Counted from the stretch's first letter, positions 16,399 through 25,643 are shown. The stretch is 64,000 bases of DNA from Mesorhizobium sp. B2-4-3 (GCF_006442815.1 NZ_VFVL01000005.1:62001-126000); one strand, 5' to 3'. Program-made: numbers and translations. Notes: a model not told the origin generated them from the letters alone.

Positions 16399-16560
16399 GG
16401 CCCCCCTCTCTGGCCTGCCGGCCATCTCCCCCTCTAGGGGGGAGATCGGATGTCGCGCCGGCTTTCGCCAATCTTCGGCGCCGGTAGAGATGTGCCGGCG
16501 TTCAAGCTGCCAATCTCCCCCCTTGAGGGGGAGATGTCCGGCAGGACAGAGAGGGGGGCC
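16399..16560. repeat. Palindromic intergenic repeat, family A, copy 2
   Basis: Same architecture as copies 1 and 3: C-rich outer ends with CTGGCCTGCCGGCC on the left and GTCCGGCAGGACAG on the right, inner hairpins with CTCCCCCT/AGGGGGAG, and core GCCGGCTTTCGCCAATC. It lies between the ligase and its exonuclease and probably weakens co-transcription or leaves a processed stem. Confidence 0.85.
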
Positions 16561-16598
16561 GTAGAGCGCTGCGATGGCGATTGGCAAACTATGTCCCA

Positions 16599-17609
16599 TC
16601 AATCGCCCTCGTCCTCATATCCCACGAGATGCAGCGGCCTCGCCGCAATGCCCTCCAGCTCGCACCAGCGCACCAGTGCTTCCTCGCGGCCATGCGTGAC
16701 CCAGATTTCCTCCGCGCCGGTTTCCTTGATCGTGATGATCAGCTCGTCCCAATCGGCATGGTCGGAAATGATCAGCGGCAGCTCGACGCCGCCCTGCTTA
16801 GCCCGCTGGCGGATGCGCATCCAGCCCGAGGCGAAGCAGGAGATCGGGTCCGGAAAACGCCGCGCCCAGCGGTCGGCGAAGGCCGACGGCGGGCCGACCA
16901 CGATCGCGCCGGCGAAATCGGCCTTGCCGCTGCTTTCGACCGTCGCCGGCTCGATCCGGCCGAGATCGATGCCTTGGCTCTGGTAGTACTCGCTGAGCTT
17001 GGCCAGCGCGCCATGGATATAGATCGGCCTGTCGTAACCGGCATCGCGCAGCAGCCGCATCACGCGCTGCGCCTTGCCGAGCGCATAGGCGCCGATCAGG
17101 TGCGAGCGTTCGGGAAATTGCGCCGCCGACTTGAGCACGCGGGCTATCTCCTCATGGTCGGGCGGATGCCGGAATACCGGCAGGCCGAAGGTCGCTTCGG
17201 TGATGAAGACATCGCACAGGACAGGCTCGAACGGCAGGCAGGTGGCGTCCTTCTGCCGCTTGTAGTCGCCGGAGGCGACGATGCGCATGCCCCCATACTC
17301 GACGCAGATCTGCGCCGAGCCCAGCACATGCCCGGCCGGATGGAAGGTGACGGCGACGCCGTTGATGTCGATTGTCTGGCCGAGCGCAGCCACCTGCGTG
17401 GTTCCGGCGAAATCCTCGCCATAACGCAGCCCCATGATGTCGAGCGTCTCTTGCGTGGCCAGCACCGAGCGGTGGCCGGATCGCGCATGGTCGGAATGGC
17501 TGTGCGTGATCAGCGCCCGCTCGACGGGCCGCACCGGGTCGAGGAAGAAATTGCCGGGCGGGCAGTAAAGGCCCTCCGGCCGGGGCTTGAGCAGGTCGCT
17601 GGCGCGCAT
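16599..17609 (-). CDS. Ligase-associated DNA exonuclease (metallo-beta-lactamase fold)
   Basis: 336 residues from ATG 17609; another ATG at 17621 is possible and neither has a clear ribosome site. The zinc motif THSHSDHAR (HxHxDH) stands near residue 35, followed by FHPAGHVLGSAQI and IVASGDYKRQ, and later FASGWM and ISDHADWDEL with the last metal His. This is the beta-CASP-like family, found next to ATP-dependent ligases and thought to trim DNA ends. It opens SRPEGLYC-like (RPEGLYCPPGNFFLDP), as usual. The ligase lies downstream on the same strand, 232 bp away across repeat A copy 2. Confidence 0.9.
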   Translation of the reverse strand: MRASDLLKPRPEGLYCPPGNFFLDPVRPVERALITHSHSDHARSGHRSVLATQETLDIMGLRYGEDFAGTTQVAALGQTIDINGVAVTFHPAGHVLGSAQICVEYGGMRIVASGDYKRQKDATCLPFEPVLCDVFITEATFGLPVFRHPPDHEEIARVLKSAAQFPERSHLIGAYALGKAQRVMRLLRDAGYDRPIYIHGALAKLSEYYQSQGIDLGRIEPATVESSGKADFAGAIVVGPPSAFADRWARRFPDPISCFASGWMRIRQRAKQGGVELPLIISDHADWDELIITIKETGAEEIWVTHGREEALVRWCELEGIAARPLHLVGYEDEGD

Positions 17610-17839
17610 GGCTTTGAACATAGTAGCTAAATTTGCCGCGGGAAGCCCGTTGCAGGAGACTGCTGACTCGTCCTGGATCGCAATCGAGGCTCGTTGAAAC
17701 GCCATCACGATCAAGCTCTTTGTTGGAGCACGATCTCTCTGCGAAAACCGGTTCCCACTTTTTGCTTCGCTGACCTTCGGTTCGGGATCATGCTATGGAG
17801 CCAGCCGCCGGCCCGCCTCGCCGGTGGGATTCTTCAAAG

Positions 17840-18784
17840 ATGAAACCGCTCCAGGCCTCGTCGGGTGACTTGAACGCCGACCGCCGCGCCGATTTCGCCG
17901 AGATGCTGCTCGCCTCGGGCGAGCCGGCGCAGGCGGCCGAGCTTCTGCTTGGCGCGCTGGAACTGGCGCCGCGCTGGGCCGCCGGCTGGTTTCGGCTCGG
18001 CGAGATGCAGGAGGCGGTTGGCCTGCCCGATCAAGCCGCGCAAGCCTGGGCCATGGCGCTGAAGCTGGACCCCGCGGATCGCCTCGGCACCGCGCTCGAG
18101 CTTCAGCTGATCGGCAAGGCGCCCGCCGCGGCGGCGCCGCCCAGCGCCTTCGTCGAGACCTTGTTCGATCACTATGCCGACAGTTTCGAGGACTCGCTTG
18201 TCCGCAAGCTCGGCTACGGGCTGCCGGATTTTCTCGGGCGTGCCATCGGCAAGGCAAGGCCCGGCCGGTTCAGGCTGGCCCTCGACCTTGGCTGCGGCAC
18301 CGGCCTGATGGGCGAAAGGCTGCGCCCTTTCGTCGACCGGCTGGAGGGCTACGACATCTCGGCCGGCATGCTGAGGAAGGCGAGGGCCAAGGGCATCTAC
18401 GACCTGCTGGCCAAGGCCGACCTTCAGCATTTCTCCCGCACCGGCGACAGAGCCGATCTCGTGGTCGCGGCCGACGTGTTCATCTATGTCGGCGCGCTCG
18501 ACCGTATCGTCGGCGCGGTTGCGAACATGCTTGCCGATGGCGGCATATTCGCCTTTTCGCTCGAGACGCTTGTCGGCGGCGGCGATTTCGCCCTTTTGCC
18601 GTCACGGCGTTATGCCCATTCCGAGGCCTATGCGCGGCGCCTGCTTTGCGCCAACGGCCTTGCGGTCCTGTCGCTGGAAAGCATGATTATCCGGCACGAC
18701 CGGCGTGACCCGGTCGAGGGCCTGGCCATCGTGGCTGGCTTCCCTGCTACAGCTACCGAGGCGGGGAATCCGGCAACGGCATGA
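17840..18784 (+). CDS. TPR-containing SAM-dependent methyltransferase
   Basis: 314 residues from ATG 17840. Residues 15-80 form two TPR-like helix pairs (AEMLLASGEPAQAAELLLGA, AWAMALKLDPADRLG). A class I methyltransferase follows, with motif I DLGCGTG at 149-155, YDISAGML as motif II, and ADLVVAADVFIYVG as motif IV. FVETLFDHYADSFEDSLV before motif I is typical of this TPR-methyltransferase type. The substrate is unknown. A weak GGTGGGA lies 12 bases before the start. The gene ends a few bases ahead of a palindromic repeat. Confidence 0.85.
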   Translation: MKPLQASSGDLNADRRADFAEMLLASGEPAQAAELLLGALELAPRWAAGWFRLGEMQEAVGLPDQAAQAWAMALKLDPADRLGTALELQLIGKAPAAAAPPSAFVETLFDHYADSFEDSLVRKLGYGLPDFLGRAIGKARPGRFRLALDLGCGTGLMGERLRPFVDRLEGYDISAGMLRKARAKGIYDLLAKADLQHFSRTGDRADLVVAADVFIYVGALDRIVGAVANMLADGGIFAFSLETLVGGGDFALLPSRRYAHSEAYARRLLCANGLAVLSLESMIIRHDRRDPVEGLAIVAGFPATATEAGNPATA

Positions 18785-18859
18785 GGTCGACCTTGCTGCG
18801 AAAAAGCCTGAATGGCATGGTCCGGGTTGCGCGGGACGGATACCGAGTCTTTGTTTTGC

Positions 18860-18903
18860 GCAATTCCGGACGAAAAACCACGACGCACTTTTCCTGGAAT
18901 TGC
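18860..18903. repeat. Short palindromic repeat, family E, copy 1
   Basis: GCAATTCC at the left and GGAATTGC at the right enclose GGACGAAAAACCACGACGCA. A near copy is at 29477-29516. It sits just before the ribosome site of the next gene. Confidence 0.6.
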
Positions 18904-18918
18904 CCTAGGGAGATATCC

Positions 18919-19293
18919 ATGCGCTGGACCATGGTTGCGTTGGCGTCTTGTCTGACGGTCTCCGGCTGTGTCGGAGGCACGTCGATGGCCGAGCGTCAGG
19001 ACGAGGACGTCCAATCCTCATTGCAGTATGACGATGTGCCTTGCGATCAATTGCTGGCGCAGCGCAATCAACTCGCGCGGCAGAACAATCTGCCTGTCAC
19101 CGCCAAGCCGGGCTTCTCCAATCCGGCGATGGGCTTCGGCCCGTTCATGCCGGATGTGCGCTCCAAGGCCCAGCGCGCCAGCAACAAGGCGAGCGGCGAG
19201 ATCGACGCCATGAACCGTTCGATCGACCGCCGCGACTGCGGCAAGCCGAAGAAGAAGGAGACGGCCGGCCTGCCCGGCTCGAAGCCTTCCTGA
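18919..19293 (+). CDS. Small lipoprotein, function unknown
   Basis: 124 residues from ATG 18919, chosen because AGGGAGA lies 6-7 bases before it and the product begins with a lipoprotein signal (MRWTMVALASCLTVSGC, lipobox LTVSGC). The mature part is polar, with QYDDVPCDQLLAQRNQLARQ, a helical stretch KAQRASNKASGEIDAMNRSI and a Lys-rich tail. It should be anchored in the inner or outer membrane by lipidation. No family recognised. The kinase-like gene follows after 75 bp, with a hairpin in between. Confidence 0.75.
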   Translation: MRWTMVALASCLTVSGCVGGTSMAERQDEDVQSSLQYDDVPCDQLLAQRNQLARQNNLPVTAKPGFSNPAMGFGPFMPDVRSKAQRASNKASGEIDAMNRSIDRRDCGKPKKKETAGLPGSKPS

Positions 19294-19318
19294 GTATCCG
19301 ATATTCGATATTCTGTTT

Positions 19319-19344
19319 AACGCTCGGCTGGACCGACGAGCGTT
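19319..19344 (+). terminator. Weak hairpin after the lipoprotein gene
   Basis: AACGCTCG (19319-19326) pairs with CGAGCGTT (19337-19344) around a 10-base loop. There is no T run beyond TTTG, so termination is uncertain. Confidence 0.3.
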
Positions 19345-19368
19345 TGATCGCGCTTGAAAGACCGCCCG

Positions 19369-19899
19369 ATGAACCTCTCAGACCTCGGCGACCGCATCTG
19401 CATCCTGGGCCCGTCCAACAGCGGCAAGTCCACCCTTGCCGACGCGATAGCGCGCAAGCGCGGCCTGGAAGCCGTTCACCTCGATCAGCTCTTTCATCTG
19501 CCCAATACGGATTGGGAGCAGCGTCCGAGGGCCGAATTCATTGCCCTGCACGATGCAGCCATCGCCCGCGAGCGTTGGGTGATGGACGGGAACTATTCGG
19601 TTTGCATGCCGCAGCGCCTTCGGCGGGCGACAGGCTTGATCCTGCTGGATATCTCCACCCCCGCAAGTCTTTTGCGGTACTTTCGGCGAACGCTGTTCGA
19701 GAAGGACAGGCTCGGCGCTCTGGAAGGCAGGCGCGACAGCGTCAAATGGGACATGATCCACCACATCGCCGTCACCACGCCGCGAAACCGCAGGAAATAC
19801 CGGGCGATGTTCGAAGAACTCGAGCTGCCGAAGCTGCGGCTGTCTTCGCTGCGGGCGATCAAGCAGTGCTTTCGGGGCTGGGGTTTGACTCCCGACTAA
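19369..19899 (+). CDS. Adenylate kinase-like P-loop protein (FlaR type)
   Basis: 176 residues from ATG 19369. The P-loop GPSNSGKST stands at about residues 14-22, followed by LEAVHLDQLFHLPNTDW, the acidic substrate-binding segment of this family, and later DGNYSVCMPQRLRRA and LLDISTPASLLRYFRRTL. These small P-loop proteins, annotated as topology modulation protein or FlaR, resemble shikimate/adenylate kinases; their substrate is not known. The gene is convergent with the dehydrogenase, and the two stop codons overlap by four bases. Confidence 0.8.
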   Translation: MNLSDLGDRICILGPSNSGKSTLADAIARKRGLEAVHLDQLFHLPNTDWEQRPRAEFIALHDAAIARERWVMDGNYSVCMPQRLRRATGLILLDISTPASLLRYFRRTLFEKDRLGALEGRRDSVKWDMIHHIAVTTPRNRRKYRAMFEELELPKLRLSSLRAIKQCFRGWGLTPD

Positions 19900-20837
19900 T
19901 ATCCCGCCTTGCGGTCGACCAGGTTCTCGAGCTTTTCGCCGCGCTCGAAGGCGGCCATCTGGCGAAGCATGATCGGCACCAGATGGGCCGGGTCCGAGGT
20001 CGCGGCCGCATGCGGCGTGACGAATACTTTCGGGTGGCTCCATAACGGGCTGGTCTTCGGCAGCGGCTCGACCTCGAACACGTCGAGGCTCGCTTCCTTC
20101 AGCGTGCCGTCGTCCAGCGCGCGCAAAATGTCGGCATCCTTCTGCAGCCGTCCGCGCCCGGCATTGATCAGCACCGCGCCGCCAAGGCCGTTGCGCCGGC
20201 GCAGTTCCTTGAGCAGCCCGTAATTGACGATGCCCTGGGTTTGCGGCGTGAGCGGCAACAGCACGACGAGGATGTCGGTGGCATTGAGGAACGGGATCAG
20301 CCCCGCCTCGCCGGCATAGGTCGAAACGCCTTTCATCGGCCGCTCGCTGCGCGACCAGCCGTTGACGGCGAAGCCGAGCGACAACAATGCCGAAGCCGCG
20401 GCGCTGCCAAGACTGCCAAGCCCCATGATGCCGACGGAGATGTCGCCGGCCGCCCGTTGCGGCGGCTCGTGCCAAATCTTCTTTTGCTGCTGGGCCCGGT
20501 AAAGCGAGGCCTGGCGATGGTGGTCGAGCACGCGCCAGACGACATACTCGACCATGTGCTGGGTAAGATTGTCGGCGACGATCTTGACGATCGGCACGTC
20601 GGGCAGGCCGGGATCGGCAAAGATGTGGTCGACGCCGGCGCCGATCGAGAAGATGGCGCGCAGATTGGGCAGCGACTTGAGAAGGTTGGGCTTCTGCTTC
20701 CACACCACCGCATAGGCGATCGACGGATCATTGGCGCCGTTCGGCTCCAGCACGACCTCGCGCTCGGCCGAGAGCAACTCGTGCCAGCGCTGCGGGTGGA
20801 TGCCCGTGAGGGCAAGCAGGATTTTGCCTTTTTCCAT
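19896..20837 (-). CDS. D-2-hydroxyacid dehydrogenase (glyoxylate/hydroxypyruvate reductase A-like)
   Basis: 313 residues. The NAD(P)-binding glycine motif is GIMGLGSLGSAAAS at about 136-149. The catalytic set of the family is present: Arg in INAGRGRL, Glu in FEVEPLP and His in VTPHAAATSDP. FSIGAGVDHIF marks the substrate loop. The length and the early SIGAGVDH fit the GhrA branch, which reduces glyoxylate and hydroxypyruvate in the cytoplasm. It follows yejF by 40 bp on the same strand and could be read from the same transcript, though a functional link is not evident. Confidence 0.87.
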   Translation of the reverse strand: MEKGKILLALTGIHPQRWHELLSAEREVVLEPNGANDPSIAYAVVWKQKPNLLKSLPNLRAIFSIGAGVDHIFADPGLPDVPIVKIVADNLTQHMVEYVVWRVLDHHRQASLYRAQQQKKIWHEPPQRAAGDISVGIMGLGSLGSAAASALLSLGFAVNGWSRSERPMKGVSTYAGEAGLIPFLNATDILVVLLPLTPQTQGIVNYGLLKELRRRNGLGGAVLINAGRGRLQKDADILRALDDGTLKEASLDVFEVEPLPKTSPLWSHPKVFVTPHAAATSDPAHLVPIMLRQMAAFERGEKLENLVDRKAGY

Positions 20838-20877
20838 TCTCGGATTTTTCTTCCCTGTTTCGCCAGTGCGGGTCCGA

Positions 20878-22506
20878 CTACTCGCTGACCACGCCGGTCG
20901 GTGCCGTCTCGATCTTGAAGGCCGCCGCCATCAGCGCCCGCGTATAGTCGGTTTGCGGGCTGCTGAAAATCTGCGCGGAAGGTCCCGCCTCGACGATCTG
21001 ACCATTGCGCATGACGATGACGTCATTGGCAAGGGCGCGGACCACCTTGAGGTCGTGGCTGATGAAGAGATAGGCGAGATTGTGCTTGGCCTGAAGGCTG
21101 CGCAAAAGGTCGACCACCTGCGCCTGCACGCTCATGTCGAGCGCCGAGGTCGGTTCGTCGAGCATGACGAAACGAGGGTTCAACACCATGGCGCGGGCGA
21201 TGGCGACGCGCTGGCGCTGGCCCCCGGAAAACTCGTGCGGGTAGCGGTGGCGCGTCTCGGGATCGAGGCCGACCTCCTTCAGCACGGCGACCACCTTGTC
21301 GTCGCGCTGGTCGGCCGAGAGCCTGGGCTCGTGGATCTTCAACCCTTCCTCGATGATCTCCGAGACCGACAGGCGCGGGCTGAGCGATCCGAAAGGGTCC
21401 TGGAAGACGATCTGCAGTTCGCGCCGCAGCGGCCGCATGGCGCCGAAGGAGAGCTGGTTGATGTCGCGTCCGTTGAAATTGATCGTGCCGGTCGAAGAGA
21501 TCATCCGCGCGAGCGCCAGCCCGAGCGTCGTCTTGCCCGAGCCGGATTCGCCGACCACGCCAAGCGTCTGGCCGGCGCGCACCGTGACGTCGATGCCGTC
21601 CACGGCCTTCACATGGTCGACCGTGGTCCGGAAGAAGCCTTTCTTGATCGGGAACCAGACCTTGATGTCCTTGCCGGTCATGACGGACTTGGCGCCCGGG
21701 TCGGTTGTGGGCGGCTTGCCCTTCGGCTCGGCCGCCAGCAGATGCTTTGTATAGTCATGCCGCGGATTGGCGAAGATTTCCCCGGTTGGGCCGCTCTCGA
21801 CGATCTTGCCCTTGGTCATGACGCAGACGCGGTCGGCGATCCTGCGCACGATGCCGAGATCGTGCGTGATGAACAGCAGCGACATGCCCTTGCGGGCTTT
21901 GAGTTCCGCCAGCAATTCGAGGATCTGCGCCTGCACGGTGACGTCGAGCGCGGTCGTCGGCTCGTCGGCGATCAGAAGCTCCGGCTCGTTGGCCAAAGCC
22001 ATGGCGATCATGATGCGCTGGCGCTGGCCGCCGGAGAGCTGGTGCGGATAGGCGTCGAGGCGTTTCTGCGGATCGCGGATGCCGACCTCGTTGAGCAGCT
22101 CCAGCGTGCGGGCGCGGGCGGCTTGGTCGCGCAGGCCCTGATGCAGCTGCAGCACCTCGACGATCTGCTGCTCGATCGTGTGCAGCGGGTTGAGCGAGGT
22201 CATCGGCTCCTGGAAGATCATGGTGATCTTGTTGCCGCGCACGCCGCGCAACGCCTTCTCGTCCATGGCGAGCAGGTTGGCGCCGCTGAACAGGATCCTG
22301 CCCGACGGATGGCTGGCGGCGGGATAGGGCAGGAGCTTCAGCACCGACAGCGCCGATACCGATTTGCCCGAGCCGGATTCGCCAACCAGGGCAACCGTCT
22401 CGCCCTTGGCGATGTCGAATGAGATATGGTCGACGGCGATCGACTGCTTGCCGCCTTGCGCGAAGGCGACGCTCAGGTCCTGGACGGAAAGGAGGGGAGC
22501 GGTCAT
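20878..22506 (-). CDS. yejF: Duplicated ABC transporter ATP-binding protein, YejF type
   Basis: 542 residues holding two complete ATPase domains. The first has Walker A GESGSGKS (about 42-49), signature LSGGQRQR and Walker B LLIADEPTT. The second has GESGSGKTT, FSGGQRQRVAIAR and FVMLDEPTSALD. Fused tandem ATPases with an OppD/DppF-like C-terminal segment are typical of YejF, which energises import of microcin C-like or other oligopeptides through YejBE. The ATG overlaps the TGA of the vapC gene (ATGA), so a toxin-antitoxin pair lies between it and its permease genes. Confidence 0.9.
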   Translation of the reverse strand: MTAPLLSVQDLSVAFAQGGKQSIAVDHISFDIAKGETVALVGESGSGKSVSALSVLKLLPYPAASHPSGRILFSGANLLAMDEKALRGVRGNKITMIFQEPMTSLNPLHTIEQQIVEVLQLHQGLRDQAARARTLELLNEVGIRDPQKRLDAYPHQLSGGQRQRIMIAMALANEPELLIADEPTTALDVTVQAQILELLAELKARKGMSLLFITHDLGIVRRIADRVCVMTKGKIVESGPTGEIFANPRHDYTKHLLAAEPKGKPPTTDPGAKSVMTGKDIKVWFPIKKGFFRTTVDHVKAVDGIDVTVRAGQTLGVVGESGSGKTTLGLALARMISSTGTINFNGRDINQLSFGAMRPLRRELQIVFQDPFGSLSPRLSVSEIIEEGLKIHEPRLSADQRDDKVVAVLKEVGLDPETRHRYPHEFSGGQRQRVAIARAMVLNPRFVMLDEPTSALDMSVQAQVVDLLRSLQAKHNLAYLFISHDLKVVRALANDVIVMRNGQIVEAGPSAQIFSSPQTDYTRALMAAAFKIETAPTGVVSE

Positions 22507-23003
22507 CCTTCCATTTCCGTAATGATTCTATCGAGAACGGAAATTTCCGGTCGGATAATCGAAATCTCGGCTGTCAATTGCGGAGGAACGAGTCTGTCCG
22601 GTGCGACAGAATAAGCGCCCTTCAGTCTGGTATCGGCAGTCAGGAATTGTGCGCAGCCGAAGTGCATTGCCGTGGAGAGGTGAATCGCATCGGGTAGCCT
22701 GAGAGAAACGAATTTTGAACGAAGCTGTGCCGCGTGCCACAGGACTTCACGAGTTACCATCCCGATCGAAACAAAGGCATTACCAATCGAGATATTGTCA
22801 TAAAGCTCGATAAGCGAATCATTGCCCTTTTTCAGAGGGTCCACCATCAACTCAGCCAACACGATCTCGCTTGTCGCGATAAAAGGTTGCTTTCTGCCCT
22901 CGTTCAAAGAGACGAGCTGAAGCAGTTTTCGTGCAAGAGCATCATTATTTTCGAAAGCGTAGATGAAAATGTTCGTATCGACGTAAAGCCGGAAGGCGGC
23001 CAT
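22503..23003 (-). CDS. vapC: PIN-domain toxin, VapC family
   Basis: 166 residues from ATG 23003, which overlaps the antitoxin stop by one base (TGATG). The PIN acidic residues are visible: D9 in YVDTNIF, E46/E51 in TSEIVLAEL, D105 in RLPDAIHLSTA and D124 in FLTADTRL. By family it is a Mg-dependent ribonuclease that cuts tRNA or other RNA and is held by its antitoxin. It is flanked by yej genes and its own stop overlaps the yejF start, an unusual setting. Confidence 0.85.
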   Translation of the reverse strand: MAAFRLYVDTNIFIYAFENNDALARKLLQLVSLNEGRKQPFIATSEIVLAELMVDPLKKGNDSLIELYDNISIGNAFVSIGMVTREVLWHAAQLRSKFVSLRLPDAIHLSTAMHFGCAQFLTADTRLKGAYSVAPDRLVPPQLTAEISIIRPEISVLDRIITEMEG

Positions 23004-23236
23004 CAGTCCTCCCACTCGTCACGGAGGGCGCGAACACGCGCCACGGCCTCTTCGAGGCTTGTCCCTGGAGCGTTGGCCTGGGCGTTCCGCATAAGTTCAA
23101 GCAGTTGCTTGCGGCCAAGGGGCCGTTTGGCCTCCTCTTCCACGGTCACTGTAACCGAGGCATTCAAAGCTATACCCTCTCGCAACTCGTCCGGAAGTTT
23201 CGATGCGGGATAATGCTCGAGGATGACCTTATTCAT
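23003..23236 (-). CDS. vapB: VapB-type antitoxin
   Basis: 77 residues, preceded by GAGGA. The N-terminal 35 residues (VTVTVEEE) could form an AbrB- or RHH-like DNA-binding part. The C-terminal half is helical and acidic, ending ALRDEWED, as in antitoxins that wrap the toxin. The call rests mainly on size and on the one-base overlap with the PIN toxin. A 143-bp gap separates it from yejE and should hold its own promoter and operator, though I could not fix one. Confidence 0.75.
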   Translation of the reverse strand: MNKVILEHYPASKLPDELREGIALNASVTVTVEEEAKRPLGRKQLLELMRNAQANAPGTSLEEAVARVRALRDEWED

Positions 23237-23379
23237 AATTCCGTCCTCTCGTGGATCGCGGCGCGGAAAACGTGCGGATACCGCTCATGATCGCCGGCAG
23301 TTTCGCCAATTGATACCTACGTCCACCTTAATTCGTATCGTCACACTGAGAATATAACATGCCGGGTACCAGTCCGCAG

Positions 23380-24519
23380 TCATTTGAACGTCTTGCGCGG
23401 ATCGAATGCGTCACGCGTCGCCTCGCCGATGAAGACCAGCAGGGACAGCATCAGCGAGATCACGATGAAGCCGGAGATGCCGAGCCAGGGCGCGTTGAGG
23501 TTGCGCTGCGCCTGTTTCAGCAATTCGCCGAGCGAGGCCGAGCCGGGCGGCAGGCCGAAGCCGAGATAGTCGAGCGATGTCAGCGTCGAGATGGAGCCCG
23601 AGAGCAGGAAGGGCAGGAAGGTCAGCGTCGCCACCATGGCGTTCGGCAACAGGTGCCGGAACATGATGGTGAGGTTCGGTACGCCGAGCGCCCGCGCCGC
23701 GTTGACATATTCGAAGTTGCGGGCGCGCAGGAATTCGGCCCGCACCACGCCGACTAGCGCCACCCATGAAAACAGCAGCATCAGGCTGAGCAGGATGAAG
23801 AAGCCCGGCGGCAGGATGGCCGAGACGATCAGCAGGAGGTAGAGCACCGGGATCGCCGACCAGATCTCGATGAAACGTTGAAAGAGAAGGTCGGTCCAAC
23901 CGCCGAAATAGCCTTGCACCGCGCCGGCCGCGACGCCGATCAGCGACGACCCAAGCGTCAGGATCAGGCCGAACAGAACCGAGATGCGGAAACCGTAGAG
24001 CACGCGCGCCAGCACGTCGCGGGCCTGGTCGTCGGTGCCCAGCCAGTTCCAGTTGCCGACGGTGCAGTTCTCATCGGCCTCTCCCTTCGGGTACTGATTG
24101 CAGCGCGTTTTTTTGTCGTAGAGCCAGGACGGCTTTGCCGGGGCCGGTTCCGGAATGGCGTTGTTGACCGTCTGGTAGGAGTAACGGACCGGCGGCCAGA
24201 TCATCCAGCCATTGGAGTTGATCTCGTCCTGGATCACCGGATCGCGATAATCGGTGACGGCGTAGAAACCGCCGAACTTCTCCTCCGGATAGGCGACCAG
24301 AACCGGAAACAGGATCTCGCCCTTGTAGGAGGCGATGATCGGCTTGTCGTTGGCGATCAGCTCGGAAAACAGCGACAGCACGAACAGTAACAGGAAGATC
24401 CAGAGCGACCAGTAGCCGCGCCGGTTGGCCTTGAAATTCTGCAGTCGCCGCTGGTTGAGCGGCGACAGAAATGGCCTGCGAGGCCGCGCCGGCGCGCTTT
24501 CGACCGCGGCCTCGGCCAT
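23380..24519 (-). CDS. yejE: ABC transporter permease, YejE type
   Basis: 379 residues. A long N-terminal part with one span near residues 35-55 and a large periplasmic loop (KPIIASYKGEILFPVLVAYP, DDQARDVLARVLYG) precedes the five-span permease core. The EAA loop is EFLRARNFEYVNAARALG, followed by HLLPNAMVATLTFLP. The extra N-terminal loop is characteristic of YejE versus DppC. It pairs with YejB, whose TGA overlaps its ATG by one base. Confidence 0.92.
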   Translation of the reverse strand: MAEAAVESAPARPRRPFLSPLNQRRLQNFKANRRGYWSLWIFLLLFVLSLFSELIANDKPIIASYKGEILFPVLVAYPEEKFGGFYAVTDYRDPVIQDEINSNGWMIWPPVRYSYQTVNNAIPEPAPAKPSWLYDKKTRCNQYPKGEADENCTVGNWNWLGTDDQARDVLARVLYGFRISVLFGLILTLGSSLIGVAAGAVQGYFGGWTDLLFQRFIEIWSAIPVLYLLLIVSAILPPGFFILLSLMLLFSWVALVGVVRAEFLRARNFEYVNAARALGVPNLTIMFRHLLPNAMVATLTFLPFLLSGSISTLTSLDYLGFGLPPGSASLGELLKQAQRNLNAPWLGISGFIVISLMLSLLVFIGEATRDAFDPRKTFK

Positions 24520-25613
24520 CAGACGTCTCTCCGCTCGAAGTCGATGCGCGGATCGACCCAGGTGTAGATCAGATCCGACAAAAGGCCGACGAACAGGCCA
24601 AGCAGCGAGAAGATGTAGAGCGTGGCGAACACCACCGGATAGTCGCGGTCGATCACCGACTTGAAGCCGAGCAGTCCGAGGCCGTCGAGTGAGAAGATGT
24701 TCTCGATCAGCAGCGAGCCGGTGAAGAAGGCCGAGATGAAAGCGCCCGGAAAACCGGCGATGACGATCAGCATGGCGTTCCGGAAGACGTGGCCGTAGAG
24801 CACCTTGTGCTCCGACAGCCCCTTGGCGCGCGCGGTGACCACATATTGCTTGCGGATCTCCTCAAGGAAGGAGTTCTTGGTGAGCAGGGTGGTCGTCGCG
24901 AAAGCCGACAGCACGAGCGCCGTCAGCGGCAGCGTCATGTGCCAGAAATAGTCGGCGATCTTGCCGGGCCAGGACAGCTGGTCCCAGTTGTCCGAAACGA
25001 TGCCGCGCAGCGGAAACCAGTCCCAGAACGAGCCGCCTGCAAACAGCACCATGAGCATGATGCCGAACAGGAAGCCTGGAATGGCATAGCCGACAATGAC
25101 GACGCCGCTGGTCCACACGTCGAAGGTGGAGCCATCCTTCACCGCCTTGCGGATGCCGAGCGGGATCGAGATTAGATAGGATAAAAGCGTGATCCACAGG
25201 CCGATGGAGATGGAGACCGGCATCTTCTCCAGGATCAGGTTCAGCACCGAGATATCGCGGAAATAGCTGTCGCCGAAATCGAAGCGGCTATAGTTCCACA
25301 GCATCATGCCGAAGCGCTCGAGCGGCGGCTTGTCGAAGCCGAACTGCTTCTCCAGCTTCTTGATGAATTCGGGATCGAGGCCTTGCGCGCCGCGATATTT
25401 CGAGCCGACATCGCCGGCAACGTCGAAATTGCCGCCGCCGGCGTCGCCGCCACCGCTGCCGAGGCGATCGTTGCCGCCCTGGTTGGTCAGCCGTGCAATC
25501 ACCTGCTCGACCGGGCCGCCCGGCGCGAACTGAATGACCGCGAAGGAAATCGCCATGATGCCGAACAGCGTCGGGATCATGAGAAGAATGCGGCGCAGGA
25601 TATAGGCGCCCAT
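24519..25613 (-). CDS. yejB: ABC transporter permease, YejB type
   Basis: 364 residues from ATG 25613. First membrane span [29 protein letters not shown] follows, as in the family. The long periplasmic loop contains a Gly/Asp-rich insertion ([15 protein letters not shown]). The EAA loop is [20 protein letters not shown] and the C-terminal part has the remaining spans. With YejE it forms the membrane channel. The binding protein gene is 30 bp upstream. Confidence 0.92.
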   Translation of the reverse strand: MGAYILRRILLMIPTLFGIMAISFAVIQFAPGGPVEQVIARLTNQGGNDRLGSGGGDAGGGNFDVAGDVGSKYRGAQGLDPEFIKKLEKQFGFDKPPLERFGMMLWNYSRFDFGDSYFRDISVLNLILEKMPVSISIGLWITLLSYLISIPLGIRKAVKDGSTFDVWTSGVVIVGYAIPGFLFGIMLMVLFAGGSFWDWFPLRGIVSDNWDQLSWPGKIADYFWHMTLPLTALVLSAFATTTLLTKNSFLEEIRKQYVVTARAKGLSEHKVLYGHVFRNAMLIVIAGFPGAFISAFFTGSLLIENIFSLDGLGLLGFKSVIDRDYPVVFATLYIFSLLGLFVGLLSDLIYTWVDPRIDFERRDV

Positions 25614-25643
25614 CAGGCGACCGACCCCGCACAAACGTTCATG

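Noticed and set aside
14873..16564. Long open frame (563 codons) opposite the DNA ligase
   Set aside because: It mirrors the ligase in a high-GC region, has no recognisable domain, and runs into the repeat element.
17722..17790. Possible further dispersed repeat before the methyltransferase gene
   Set aside because: It has a loose palindromic character (GATCATGC, AACCGGTT) but no clear second copy in the window.
20731..22422. Long open frame (563 codons) opposite yejF
   Set aside because: A shadow of two well-conserved ATPase domains, with biased His/Arg/Asp composition.
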